This document shows positions 37,463 to 46,197 of a stretch of DNA of 64,000 nucleotides, one piece after another. Made by a program: the position numbers and the translations under genes. The notes beneath the pieces are model-generated. The model was not told where the DNA came from. It made no database searches and worked only from the letters and a program-made list of their open reading frames with translations. The DNA lies in assembly GCF_001424705.1 (NCBI RefSeq), contig NZ_LMRA01000012.1, forward strand, positions 186,043-250,042, in the 5' to 3' direction. How positions within the stretch are numbered: position 1 is the stretch's first letter; each line of letters opens with the position of its first letter. This DNA is from Methylobacterium sp. Leaf465 (GTDB taxonomy: Bacteria > Pseudomonadota > Alphaproteobacteria > Rhizobiales > Beijerinckiaceae).

Positions 37463-39031
37463 ATGGCCGACTATTATCCCCTGCTGGCACGGGCGCTCGA
37501 CGCGATGCCCGACCGCTCCCCGGCCCTGCGCCAGGCCGTCTACGAGCGCGCGCGGGGTGCGCTGATCGGTCAGCTCCGCTCCCTCGATCCGCCCCTGTCC
37601 GAGGACGACATCGACCTCGAGCGCAACGCCCTCGAGGCCGCCATCCTGCGCCTGGAGCGCGACCACGGGGGCGTCGCCCCGTCGCCGCCCGAGCCGGCGC
37701 CGCCGCCCGAGCCGCCCGCCCCCGAGCCGGACTCCCTCCGGCCGCCTCCCCCGGCCAACGATCTCACCGATCTGCCCGAGCCGTTCCCGCCCGAGCCGTC
37801 TGGGTCCGAGCCGGTTCCGCCGGAGGCGACCCTGCCGCCCGCACCGCCGCCGAATCTCGGCGTGCCGGCCGCCGGACCGCCCGTGTCGGCCCAGCCCGAA
37901 CCGGGTCCGCCGGTGTCCGTTCCGCCGGCGCCTGAGCCGGTGCAGCCGGTCGCCGTTTCGCCGCCGACGCCGCGCGACGGCGCCGGTCCGTCGGCCGAAA
38001 GCGGCGCCGACACGATCCCGCCGCCGGTCCGCATCCAGGCCCGCAAGGCGAAGAGCCCGCCCTTCATGGCTGCCGAGGGGGCGGACGAGGCGTCCGCGCC
38101 GACCCCGCCCCCGCAGGAGGACGGCAGCGACGTGCCGCCCCCGGATGTCGGCCAGCGCCAGCGTCCGCGCATCGAGGTGGTCGGGCCGCGGCACGGGCGC
38201 TCGCGCCTCCTGCGCAACGTGCTCGTCGGCAGCATCCTGATCGCGGTGATCGGGCTGATCGCGGTGGCCGCCTTCCTCCTGCGCGACAGGCCGGCCGACC
38301 TTCAACCGATCGCCACCGAGCAGCAGGACGCGGCCCCGGAGGGCGCCGATTCGAAGTTCGCCGACCGGGTCGGCGGCGACGCCGCGCCGGCCGAGCGCGC
38401 CGCGCCGGCCCGGCGTGCCACGCCCGCGCCAACGCCGTCTTCGACGCCGGCCGCCCCGACCCAGGCCCAGCCGGACCTCGCGGTCACCCAGCGCGCGGTG
38501 CTCTACGAGGAGAACATGGGCGGCGGCGCCAACGCCACGCCCACCACCACCCAGGGCCGGGTGGTCTGGCGCCTCGACACCGTCCCGGGCGAGCAGGGCC
38601 AGCAGCTGGAGACCGTCGTGCGGGCCACGGCCGACTTCCCGGAGGCCGGGCTGACCCTCGCGATGACCGTGCGCCGCAACCTCGACGCGACCCTCCCGGC
38701 CTCTCACACCATCGAGCTCGCCTTCACGCCGAGCGGCCCCACGGCCGCCCGCCACAACGTCCAGGATATCGGCCTGCTCCAGGGCAAGGACGACGAAGGC
38801 GCCCGCGGCTCCCCCGTGGCCGGCCTGCCGGTGCGGGTCCGCGAAAACCTGTTCCTCATCGGGCTCTCGTCGCTGCCGAACGACATCGAGCGCAACACCG
38901 ACATCCTGCTGCACAAGAACTGGTTCGACATCACGCTGAAGTTCGCCGCCGGCCCCCGCGGGATCATCGCCTTCGAGAAGGGCACCGCCGGAACCCAGGT
39001 CCTGCAAAGCGCCTTCGATCAGTGGCGCTAG
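37463..39031 (+). CDS. Pro-rich single-pass membrane protein, unknown function
   Basis: A 522-residue protein in four parts. Residues 1-70 are a helical domain (ADYYPLLARALDAMPDRSPA). Residues 72-235 are a Pro/Glu-rich tract, and one transmembrane helix follows near 253-273 (VLVGSILIAVIGLIAVAAFL). A low-complexity linker leads to a C-terminal periplasmic domain of about 165 residues (VLYEENMGGGANATPTTTQG to the end). ATG 37463 is preceded by GAGG. A protein of this layout is known between purA and rpoH in related genomes, but no function is established that I know of. Confidence 0.8.
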   Translation: MADYYPLLARALDAMPDRSPALRQAVYERARGALIGQLRSLDPPLSEDDIDLERNALEAAILRLERDHGGVAPSPPEPAPPPEPPAPEPDSLRPPPPANDLTDLPEPFPPEPSGSEPVPPEATLPPAPPPNLGVPAAGPPVSAQPEPGPPVSVPPAPEPVQPVAVSPPTPRDGAGPSAESGADTIPPPVRIQARKAKSPPFMAAEGADEASAPTPPPQEDGSDVPPPDVGQRQRPRIEVVGPRHGRSRLLRNVLVGSILIAVIGLIAVAAFLLRDRPADLQPIATEQQDAAPEGADSKFADRVGGDAAPAERAAPARRATPAPTPSSTPAAPTQAQPDLAVTQRAVLYEENMGGGANATPTTTQGRVVWRLDTVPGEQGQQLETVVRATADFPEAGLTLAMTVRRNLDATLPASHTIELAFTPSGPTAARHNVQDIGLLQGKDDEGARGSPVAGLPVRVRENLFLIGLSSLPNDIERNTDILLHKNWFDITLKFAAGPRGIIAFEKGTAGTQVLQSAFDQWR

Positions 39032-39101
39032 GGCGTTTCGCGCCGCGGATCACGCGCGCGGAAGCTCTCGTCAGCGACCGCGCATCGGGCCCGGAACGCA
39101 A

Positions 39102-39135
39102 AACGGCCCCCCGGCACGATGTCCGGGGGGCCGTT
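39102..39135. terminator. Bidirectional terminator
   Basis: A perfect 13-bp GC-rich stem AACGGCCCCCCGG / CCGGGGGGCCGTT with an 8-nt loop, between two convergent genes. A run of A precedes it and TTCTCCT follows, so it can serve both strands. Confidence 0.88.
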
Positions 39136-39164
39136 CTCCTGTCGGCGAAGGCGGTCTCAAGAAC

Positions 39165-40055
39165 TCAGGCGTGAGCCTCGACGCGCGGGGCCTCGCGGGT
39201 GGCGAGGTTGCGCTTGACCGCCTCCTGGATCTTCTCGAAGGCGCGGACCTCGATCTGACGGACGCGCTCGCGCGAGACGCCGAACTCGCCGGAGAGATCC
39301 TCCAGGGTGATCGGGTCGTCGGCGAGGCGGCGTGCCTCGAAGATGCGCCGCTCGCGCGGATTGAGCACCGAGAGCGCGTCGCGCAGGGCCGAGAGGCGGT
39401 TCTGCCCCTCTTCCTCGCGGGCGAGCACGGTCTCCTGGCTCGGGCTGTTGTCCACCAGCCAGTCCTGCCACTCGCCCTCGCCCTCCTCGCGCAGGGGCGC
39501 GTTGAGGGAGGTGTCGCCCGAGAGGCGGCGGTTCATGTCGACCACCTCCTGCTCGGGCACGCCGAGCTTGGTGGCGATCTGGGCGACCTGGTCCGGCTTG
39601 AGGTCGCCCTCGTCGAGGGCCGAGATCCGGCCCTTGGCCTTGCGCAGGTTGAAGAACAGCTTCTTCTGGTTGGCGGTGGTGCCCATCTTCACGAGCGACC
39701 ACGAGCGCAGGATGTATTCCTGGATCGCCGCCTTGATCCACCACATGGCGTAGGTGGCCAGCCGGAAGCCCTTGTCCGGCTCGAAGCGCTTGACCGCCTG
39801 CATCAGGCCGACATTGCCCTCGGACACGACCTCGCCGATGGGCAGGCCGTAGCCGCGATAGCCCATGGCGATTTTGGCGACGAGACGCAGGTGGGACGTG
39901 ACGAGCCGATGGGCGGCGTTGCGGTCGCCCTTCTCGCGCCAGTCCTTGGCAAGCGTGAACTCCTCGTTCGGCTCGAGCATCGGGAACTTGCGGATCTCGT
40001 CGAGGTAGCGTGAGAGGCCACCTTCGGTGGCGAGCACTGGCAATGCGCCGGCCAT
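39165..40055 (-). CDS. rpoH: Heat-shock sigma factor RpoH (sigma-32)
   Basis: A 296-residue sigma-70 family factor. Region 1.2-2 includes DEIRKFPMLEPNEEF and FEPDKGFRLATYAMWWIKAA; the RpoH box is QKKLFFNLRKAKG, and region 4 contains LEDLSGEFGVSRERVRQIEV. It directs polymerase to chaperone and protease promoters; the dnaK promoter at 62873 in this window fits its consensus. ATG 40055 has an excellent AAGGAGGT site. Alphaproteobacteria often carry several RpoH paralogues, so this may be one of a set. Confidence 0.95.
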   Translation of the reverse strand: MAGALPVLATEGGLSRYLDEIRKFPMLEPNEEFTLAKDWREKGDRNAAHRLVTSHLRLVAKIAMGYRGYGLPIGEVVSEGNVGLMQAVKRFEPDKGFRLATYAMWWIKAAIQEYILRSWSLVKMGTTANQKKLFFNLRKAKGRISALDEGDLKPDQVAQIATKLGVPEQEVVDMNRRLSGDTSLNAPLREEGEGEWQDWLVDNSPSQETVLAREEEGQNRLSALRDALSVLNPRERRIFEARRLADDPITLEDLSGEFGVSRERVRQIEVRAFEKIQEAVKRNLATREAPRVEAHA

Positions 40056-40300
40056 GATCTTACCTCCTTGAAAGGACCCCCTGAGGGCGGTCCGAAGCGA
40101 ACCGCCGCTCCCTTGAGCCGACCGTTCGATTCCCCAAGTCTAGCGGGAAACCGGCGGGAACGGAAAGGCGGCGCGTGGGACGCGTCCGGCATCAACGCAC
40201 GGGATCCCGCTTGGGTCTCTGATGACACGAATGGCCGCAGCCCGCCGTGTCCTGGCGCACGCCCGCGCGGTCTCGCGCAGTCTTGACTGTGTCTGCGGCG

Positions 40301-41296
40301 CTACGCCCCGGCCCGCAGCGCGGTGACGAGGGCCTGGAGGTCCGCGGGCAGCGGGCTCTCGAAATGCAGGGTGTCGCCCGTGCGCGGATGGGCAAAGCCC
40401 AGGACGCTGGCGTGCAGCGCCTGCCGGCCCAGGGTGCCGAGGGCGGCGCGCGCCGCCGGGCCGAGCCGGCCTGCCTTGGTCTTGAAGGCCCCGCCATAGA
40501 CCGCGTCGCCCAGCAGGGGGTGGCCGCGATGGCTGAGATGCACGCGGATCTGATGCGTGCGCCCCGTCTCCAGCGAGCAGCGCACCAGCGCCACCGGCGC
40601 CTCGGCCCCCAGCACCGCCTCGACCCGGTAATGCGTGATGGCGTGCCGGCCGCCCTCCCCGCGCACCACCGCGATCTTCTCCCGGTTGCGCACGCTGCGG
40701 GCGAGGTTCGCCGCGATGGTCCCGGCCCGGGGCTCGGGCACGCCCCAGGCCAGGGCGAGGTAGGCCCGCTCCAGGGGGCCGGTGCGGCCGTGGTCGGCGA
40801 ACTGCGCCGTGAGCCCCGCATGGGCCAGATCGTTCTTGGCTACCACCAGCAGGCCGCTGGTGTCCTTGTCGATGCGGTGGACGATGCCCGGCCGGCGCAC
40901 GCCGCCGATCCCCGACAGGCTCTCGCCGCAATGGGCGATGAGGCCGTTCACCAGGGTCCCCGACTCGTGGCCCGGCGCCGGGTGGACGACGAGGCCGGCC
41001 GGCTTGTCGATGACGATGAGGTCGTCGTCCTCGTACACGATGGCGAGGTCGAGGGCCTGCGCCACGGGTTCCGGCGCCACCGCCGCCGGGATCACCACGG
41101 CGAGCTCGGCCCCGGGGCCGACCTTCGCGGAGGGGTCGCGGCTGACGGCGCCGTCCCGGCACACCTGCCCGGCGCGGATGAGATCCTGCAGGCGCGAGCG
41201 CGAGACATCCGGAAAGGCCCGGGCCAGGGCCCGGTCCAGGCGCTCCGTCGCGGCGTCCTCGGGAAGCGTCGCGCGGCGGTCTTCGAGTCCCGGCAA
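40301..41296 (-). CDS. RluD-family pseudouridine synthase
   Basis: A 331-residue RNA-modifying enzyme. An N-terminal S4 domain (DVSRSRLQDLIRAGQV) precedes the catalytic domain with DKPAGLVVHPAPGH and HRIDKDTSGLLVVAKND, where Asp after HRI is the nucleophile, and RCSLETGRTHQIRVHLSHRG. RluD itself modifies 23S rRNA helix 69. No in-frame ATG lies near the protein's natural start; TTG 41296 behind GAAGGA is the best choice, giving the usual family length. The frame is open to 41452 but would run nearly to the tRNA gene. Confidence 0.9.
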   Translation of the reverse strand: MPGLEDRRATLPEDAATERLDRALARAFPDVSRSRLQDLIRAGQVCRDGAVSRDPSAKVGPGAELAVVIPAAVAPEPVAQALDLAIVYEDDDLIVIDKPAGLVVHPAPGHESGTLVNGLIAHCGESLSGIGGVRRPGIVHRIDKDTSGLLVVAKNDLAHAGLTAQFADHGRTGPLERAYLALAWGVPEPRAGTIAANLARSVRNREKIAVVRGEGGRHAITHYRVEAVLGAEAPVALVRCSLETGRTHQIRVHLSHRGHPLLGDAVYGGAFKTKAGRLGPAARAALGTLGRQALHASVLGFAHPRTGDTLHFESPLPADLQALVTALRAGA

Positions 41297-41444
41297 GGGG
41301 CCATCCTTCGATTTAAAAATGTCGCGTGCGGGCCGACCGGGCGATTTCAGCCCTTGTCGTGCCGCGCGACCCTCGCTATACGATCGCCCATCGGCCGGGA
41401 AGCACGGATCGCCGCAGCGATCACCGAGTGCCTCCCTCCGGTCC

Positions 41445-41519
41445 GCGCCCATCGTCTAGCGGTTAGGACAGGTCCCTCTCACGGATCAGACCGGGGTTCG
41501 ATTCCCCGTGGGCGCGCCA
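41445..41519 (+). tRNA. tRNA-Glu(CTC)
   Basis: A 75-nt gene including an encoded CCA. The acceptor arm GCGCCCA pairs with TGGGCGC, the D arm contains TCTAGCGGTTAGGA, the anticodon loop CTCTCAC gives anticodon CTC for GAG codons, and the T arm is CCGGGGTTCGATTCCCCG-like. The D-arm and anticodon context match bacterial tRNA-Glu. No integrase or attachment duplicate was seen beside it. Confidence 0.95.
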
Positions 41520-41585
41520 AGCACTCCTCCTCGACATTCCGAAACATGCCGGCTGTCCCAAGCCTTCGCGCGCGGTCGGTTCCCG

Positions 41586-42419
41586 TCAATTCGAATGCGG
41601 GGCCTGCGCGCCGAGGCCATGGGCGGCCATGGCGTTGAGGCAATGGGCCGGAATCCGCCGGATGGCGCGCGTCTCCGCCTCCGCGTCCATGCGCAGGTAG
41701 GCGGCGTCGAACTCGGCGAAGGCGGACAGGGCGGCGAGGTCGGGAATGGTGAGGCGCCGGTCCCGGAGTCCGATGCGCCCGTTGCCGCGCAGATCCTGCA
41801 GCACCCGGTTGACGTGGACGTTCGAGAGGCCGGTCGCGTCCGCGAGATCGGCCTGGGTCACGGGCAGCGCGCAGCTGGTCCCGGTCGTCCGCCCCACCCG
41901 CTGCTGGCGGACATAGAGTTCGCAGAAGAGGTGGGCGATCCGCTTGACGCCCGGCTGGCAGCCGAGATTGACCATCCATTCGCGCAGGGTCGCTTCGTCC
42001 ACGAGCGTGCTGAGGCTCAGGGCGCAGGCCAAGGCCGGGACGGTATCCAGGATCTCCGCGACGGTCTCGGCTGCGAGGTGAACCGCCTTGCAGGGCGACA
42101 GGGTGACGATGCTGTGGTCCATCCGCTCCAGGAGGGAGACATCCAGCGCGCAGAGGTCACCGGGCAGCAGGAACGCCAGGATCTGACGGCGGCCGCTCGC
42201 CCGCGCCTTCTGGCGGCACGCCATCCCGTCCAGGATCAGCCAGAGACCGTCCGGCTTGTCGCCCTCGCGCACCAGGGGCGTGTGCGCTTCGAGGCTGCGC
42301 CGCTCCGCGCTGATCCGCTCCAGAATCGCCCGGTCTGCCTCCGATAATTCCACGAAGCTTTCGAGCTTTCGCGTGAAGGGATTGGGCAAACGTGGGGGCG
42401 AATTGTCCGTCCGGGTCAT
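41586..42419 (-). CDS. Crp/Fnr-family transcriptional regulator (paralogue of the 10168 gene)
   Basis: A 277-residue regulator with a sensor beta roll (LVREGDKPDGLWLILDGMAC; RRQILAFLLPGDLCALDVSL) and helix-turn-helix LPVTQADLADATGLSNVHVN followed by RVLQDLRGNGRIGLRDR. Both blocks closely match the protein at 10168-10953. No FNR Fe-S Cys pattern is seen. ATG 42419 with GGTGA ahead is preferred; GTG 42434 with GGAAGG ahead is an alternative. A dyad lies about 100 bp upstream. Confidence 0.9.
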   Translation of the reverse strand: MTRTDNSPPRLPNPFTRKLESFVELSEADRAILERISAERRSLEAHTPLVREGDKPDGLWLILDGMACRQKARASGRRQILAFLLPGDLCALDVSLLERMDHSIVTLSPCKAVHLAAETVAEILDTVPALACALSLSTLVDEATLREWMVNLGCQPGVKRIAHLFCELYVRQQRVGRTTGTSCALPVTQADLADATGLSNVHVNRVLQDLRGNGRIGLRDRRLTIPDLAALSAFAEFDAAYLRMDAEAETRAIRRIPAHCLNAMAAHGLGAQAPHSN

Positions 42420-42828
42420 GCAGTTTTCACCCACGCCTTCCGGCCGATGACAGCACTTACGTAGATCTTAATTTTGTAAATGTTAGCGGTCGAATGTGAA
42501 GTCTTCAATCGGGTATTGGGAAATGTCGAAAACCGGACATTTCGTCCAGCGTGAAAAGGCTACGGGCAAACACTGGGCACCCCCGAGCACTGCGAAATTC
42601 CGGATCGATCCCGCGGCATTGCGAACCGTCCTCGTCGCCGGCGCGGCCTGGACGCGGTTCGAATCCCGGGGGGACCGCGGCCAGGAGCTTCGGAGTAACG
42701 GGAGCGTCGGAGGATCGAGCGCGCCATTCCGCTGCCGCCGGGCGTCGGACGAGACAGGGCCCTTGCCCGGCCGCGATAGGACAAGCTGTCCGGCTGACGG
42801 CCGCGCCCGCGCCATGCCATGAGCGGGC
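42420..42828. other. 409-bp intergenic region with an inverted repeat
   Basis: The first 110 bases are AT-rich and contain the promoter of the Crp/Fnr gene. At 42520-42543 GAAATGTC faces GACATTTC across 8 nt, a well-formed dyad. Its half-site resembles that at 11231-11249 ahead of another Crp/Fnr gene. A tRNA T-arm-like GGTTCGAATCCCGG near 42658 is not part of a tRNA. A 108-codon frame from 42496 lacks coding character. Confidence 0.5.
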
Positions 42829-43107
42829 ATGATCCGGATCATCAAGCACATCCTCGTCGAGCCCACGGCGGACCAGCTGCCGCGCCTGCGACGGATTCAG
42901 GCGGCGGTCCTCGCCCGGTTTCCGGACGCCACCACGGAGATCGTCCCCGGCCTGCTCGACGATGACCTCGTCGTCGAGGTGCGGCTTCCGCTCCTCTACC
43001 TGATGGCATGGCGCGGCGCCCGGGACGCCTGGGGCGACTTTCGCCAGGCCGGGGACGGGACGCCGCCCGATCATGTCGGGGCGGCGCGCGACGCCGGGCC
43101 GGATTGA
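42829..43107 (+). CDS. Small hypothetical protein, 92 residues
   Basis: ATG 42829 opens a frame with strong G/C preference at third codon positions, as in real genes here. The product begins MIRIIKHILVEPTADQLPRL and includes QAAVLARFPDATTEIVPGLL and LLYLMAWRGARDAWGDF; it is soluble and mixed alpha/beta by appearance. GAGCGGGC precedes the start. No family is recognised, and it stands alone between the Crp/Fnr gene and the coiled-coil cluster. Confidence 0.55.
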   Translation: MIRIIKHILVEPTADQLPRLRRIQAAVLARFPDATTEIVPGLLDDDLVVEVRLPLLYLMAWRGARDAWGDFRQAGDGTPPDHVGAARDAGPD

Positions 43108-43397
43108 CGCGTCGCGGGTGGAGAGCGCCATCCCCAGCGCGTTTTCACGCTTGCGGGAGGGATGACGGACGAGCTTGCACGCCGCAATGCTGCAATCGGC
43201 CGTCCGAACCGCAAGTCGACCGCCACGCTTGTCAAGCTGAGCCCAGCAACGCGACGGATCAGGCGCCGCTGCGCTACAAAAGCCATACGTTAAGAATTTG
43301 CTAACAGGACGCGTTTGGCGTGATTGACAGGGGCAGGAAATTGCAACCTTGTTGGATCCTGGTCGTGGGTTGTCCGCCACGAGATTGGATCGCAGAA

Positions 43398-44921
43398 ATG
43401 AGCTGGCTTTCGCTCCGCAAATTGACCGCAAGTGAAAGCAAGGCGCCGTCTTCACAGCAGACCGATGCATTGCTTCGTTCTCCAATACAGGATGTGCCTT
43501 TTATCCGTATTGCCGATGAGGCGGAGACGACGGAGCCGCTACTGGACAGTGAAGACCTTTCGCTGGATTCCCTTGGGCAGCACAACGAGAGCCTGCGGTT
43601 CCGCGTGGCGGAAATGTCCGAGCGCCTCGACGACCTGAAGTCGCTCCAGGCGGATTTCTCCGCCCTCCTGGTGCCGATCGTGGCGATCACCGAGGAGCTT
43701 CCGCGGGCCAAGGTCCGGACGGCGGAGCTCGAGACTCTGCTGGCGATGGAGCAGGGTAACGCGGCCACCCTCCGGCGCGATCTCGCCGACGCCACCGGAC
43801 GCCTCGCCGCGGCGACCAACGACGTGGCGGCCGCCAAGATCCAGCTGCACCACCTCGAAACCAGCCTCCAGGCCCGCGACGCGGCGGCCGAGGAGGTGCG
43901 GATCGCCCTGCGCGACAAGACCCTGCAGGCCGAGAACCTGGAGCGGCGCCTCTTCGCCGAGACCGAGCAGAGCCGGGCCCTGCAGGGCGAGAGCAAGGCG
44001 CTGCGGGTGGAGGCCAAGGCCCTCGACCAGGCGCTGGCCCGGTCCGACAGCGAGCTGCAGGACCTGCGCGAGAGCCGGCACGCCCTCGACCGGGACAACC
44101 TCCGGCTCCAGAACCTGAGCGAGGCCCAGGCGGCCCAGCTCGCGGAACTGAGCGCCCGCGCTCAGGAGTTCGAGGGCCAGGCCGAGTCCAGCCGCGTCGC
44201 CCTGCACAACGTCGAACAGCAGCTGGCGGCGGAGATCGCCGCCGCCCAGAAGGCGGAGGCCCAGTACGAGGCCGAGGTCGCGAACCATCGCACCGAGCGC
44301 GCGAGCCTCGCCATGCGGGTGGAAGCCGCCACGAGCCGGCTCGCCAACACCGAGCAGATGCTGGCCCAGCTCCGCACGCAGCTCCGCGAGCGCGACGAGG
44401 CCGGCCGCTCGGCCGAGCGCGGCCTCAAGGAAGCCTCCATCGAGCGCGTCACCCTGGAGCGTCGGCTGGAGAGCGCCCAGGTCGACCTCGCCCGGCAGAA
44501 CGAGCGCTTCCTCGAGATGCAGCGGGCCCGCTCGGAATTCGAGCACCGCTGCGAGATGCTGACCAAGGCGATGGCGGCCAAGGATGCGGCCCTGGAACAG
44601 GCCCTCGGCCGGGTCTCCAGCCTGTCCGACCGCATCGACCACCTCGTCCACCGCCAGGAGGTGGAGCGTGCGGATTTCGAGACCGTGAACCACCGCCTGA
44701 TCGAGGAGCTCCAGCACGAGCGTTCCGAGCGCAAGCTCGCGCAGGGTGCCCTGGACATCGCCCGCGAGAGCCGCGTCGCCCTGCAGAAGCAGCACGAGGC
44801 CCTGCGTCGCTCGGCCCGCAGCTTCGCGGGGGACGAGGGGGCGCGGAGCGAGCCGGCCCCGGCCGCGCCCCCGCCGGAGCCGAGCAACGTCCGTCCCTTC
44901 TCGCCCCCGCCCGAGAAATAG
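43398..44921 (+). CDS. Long coiled-coil protein (cytoskeleton-like), first of three
   Basis: A 507-residue protein. After a head of about 60 residues (MSWLSLRKLTASESKAPSSQ), residues about 65-475 are almost continuous heptad-type helix rich in Ala, Glu, Arg, Gln and Leu (for example LRRDLADATGRLAAATNDVA). The tail is Pro-rich (PAPAAPPPEPSNVRPFSPPP). There is no signal peptide or membrane segment, so it is cytoplasmic. Head, long rod and short tail recall crescentin-like or SMC-like filament proteins, but no enzymatic motif or Walker box is seen. ATG 43398 begins the conserved-looking part; upstream codons to 43320 look non-coding. Confidence 0.72.
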   Translation: MSWLSLRKLTASESKAPSSQQTDALLRSPIQDVPFIRIADEAETTEPLLDSEDLSLDSLGQHNESLRFRVAEMSERLDDLKSLQADFSALLVPIVAITEELPRAKVRTAELETLLAMEQGNAATLRRDLADATGRLAAATNDVAAAKIQLHHLETSLQARDAAAEEVRIALRDKTLQAENLERRLFAETEQSRALQGESKALRVEAKALDQALARSDSELQDLRESRHALDRDNLRLQNLSEAQAAQLAELSARAQEFEGQAESSRVALHNVEQQLAAEIAAAQKAEAQYEAEVANHRTERASLAMRVEAATSRLANTEQMLAQLRTQLRERDEAGRSAERGLKEASIERVTLERRLESAQVDLARQNERFLEMQRARSEFEHRCEMLTKAMAAKDAALEQALGRVSSLSDRIDHLVHRQEVERADFETVNHRLIEELQHERSERKLAQGALDIARESRVALQKQHEALRRSARSFAGDEGARSEPAPAAPPPEPSNVRPFSPPPEK

Positions 44922-45011
44922 CGCCCGACCCGACCGATCCAGCCTCGCCGACCCGACCCCTCCACCCCTTCAAGAGACGGCGCGGCGGAGACCCCGCGCA
45001 GGGATGCCCAG

Positions 45012-45467
45012 ATGTCCGAGACCGCGCTTCGCGACCGAGAAACCTCCTCCGCCGGAGCCTGGCTGATGCGCAGCCTGCCCAGCCCCCATCGCGGGCCGGG
45101 GGCGCCCGAGCCGGCTCAGCAGGCCCATCTGGACGAGACCCTTCCGGCTCCGGCCAATGCCGGCCGGACGCGGGACTGGTCCGCCTCGCTCGATCTGATC
45201 CACGAGGCCACGGCCGCGATTCGCATCAGCGAGGAGCGGGCCGCGGAGCTGGAGCAGGAGCTGGAACGCACGGTCGCGCGGGCCCTGGAGCGGGCCACCG
45301 CCCTGGAGGCGCAGGTCGCCGCCGCGCAGACCCGCGCCGACCTCGCCGAGCGCCGGGCGGACGAGGCGGAGGAGTGGCTGGCCCGCCTGCACGACGCCGT
45401 GGTGGAGGGCTTCACCCGCCGTGCGCCGGCGGACGAGGCGAACCCGGCCAAGGTCGGAACGCCGTGA
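45012..45467 (+). CDS. Short coiled-coil protein, second of three
   Basis: A 151-residue protein, 90 bp downstream of the long rod gene on the same strand and with AGGGA ahead of ATG 45012. The first 55 residues are Pro/Ala-rich and probably disordered; residues about 57-135 form one coiled coil (SEERAAELEQELERTVARAL, then TRADLAERRADEAEEWLARL). No export signal. Its composition matches its neighbours, so it may associate with them. Confidence 0.65.
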   Translation: MSETALRDRETSSAGAWLMRSLPSPHRGPGAPEPAQQAHLDETLPAPANAGRTRDWSASLDLIHEATAAIRISEERAAELEQELERTVARALERATALEAQVAAAQTRADLAERRADEAEEWLARLHDAVVEGFTRRAPADEANPAKVGTP

Positions 45468-45576
45468 GGGGCCGGGGCGCCGGTGGCGGATCCATCCCGC
45501 GTGGTCACGCCGCCCGCCCGGGACCCTGTTCAACGACCGTCACCATGATCGTTTTCCCGTCCGGGTCTCTGCCCCC

Positions 45577-46197
45577 ATGTCCGCTGCACCCATCTCCGCC
45601 GCTCCCATCCCAGCCGCTCCTATGTCCGCTGCCGCCTCCCCCGTCCTGTCGCCCGTGATCGATCTCGCGCTCGCCCGGCTGCCCGTCCGTCACGGGGGCG
45701 AGGCCTCGGACCCGCGCGAGACGGAAAGCCCCGTGCGGAGCGGCAGCCAGGCGCTTGCCCTGGTGCCCGTGCCGGCGATCACGCCCACCTCGGAACTCGG
45801 CGCCACGACCCTGCGCCTGGTCGAGCACAGCATGGAGACGATCCAGGCTCTGCACGAGCGGGTCGATACGATCTCGGCCCAGGCGCGGGACCTGATCCGC
45901 CTCACCCACCGGGAGCGGGTCGAGCAGCAGGCCGAGCTGGATCGGGCCCGCGCCGAGGCGTCCGCCTGGCGGCGTCAGGCGATGGAACTGGAGATCCGGA
46001 TGCGCGAGGCCCAGCTGCGCGTCCGCGAGGCCGAGATGGCGCGGCGCGAGGCGGATCAGGCCGCCCTTGATGCGCGGGAGCGGGCCCGCTCCGCCGAGGG
46101 CGAGGTCCAGGACCTGGAAGCCTACCTGCGCAAGATCAGCGATTACCTGCAGGCCAATCTCGGACGAGTCCCGGGCCGGCCGTCGCGCGACGCCTGA
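45577..46197 (+). CDS. Coiled-coil protein with repeat-encoded N-terminus, third of three
   Basis: A 206-residue protein. The first 20 residues (MSAAPISAAPIPAAPMSAAA) come from four diverged 15-bp units at 45577-45636. A linker to about residue 80 is followed by helical rod to about residue 195 (RLVEHSMETIQALHERVDTI, AQARDLIRLTHRERVEQQAE and a long Arg/Glu/Ala stretch). ATG 45577 is used; the repeat also offers ATG 45622. The gap to the previous gene is 109 bp. Unknown function; probably works with the two coiled-coil proteins upstream. Confidence 0.6.
   Translation: MSAAPISAAPIPAAPMSAAASPVLSPVIDLALARLPVRHGGEASDPRETESPVRSGSQALALVPVPAITPTSELGATTLRLVEHSMETIQALHERVDTISAQARDLIRLTHRERVEQQAELDRARAEASAWRRQAMELEIRMREAQLRVREAEMARREADQAALDARERARSAEGEVQDLEAYLRKISDYLQANLGRVPGRPSRDA

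Noticed and set aside
41445..41519. tRNA-Glu as the attachment site of an integrated element
   Set aside because: No integrase gene or duplicated 3' tRNA fragment was found on either side.
42640..42690. tRNA-like sequence around GGTTCGAATCCCGG
   Set aside because: The flanking bases do not form a T stem and no acceptor, D or anticodon arm could be drawn.
42496..42822. 108-codon frame on the + strand
   Set aside because: It runs through the dyad upstream of the Crp/Fnr gene, has no ribosome site and no codon bias; treated as non-coding.
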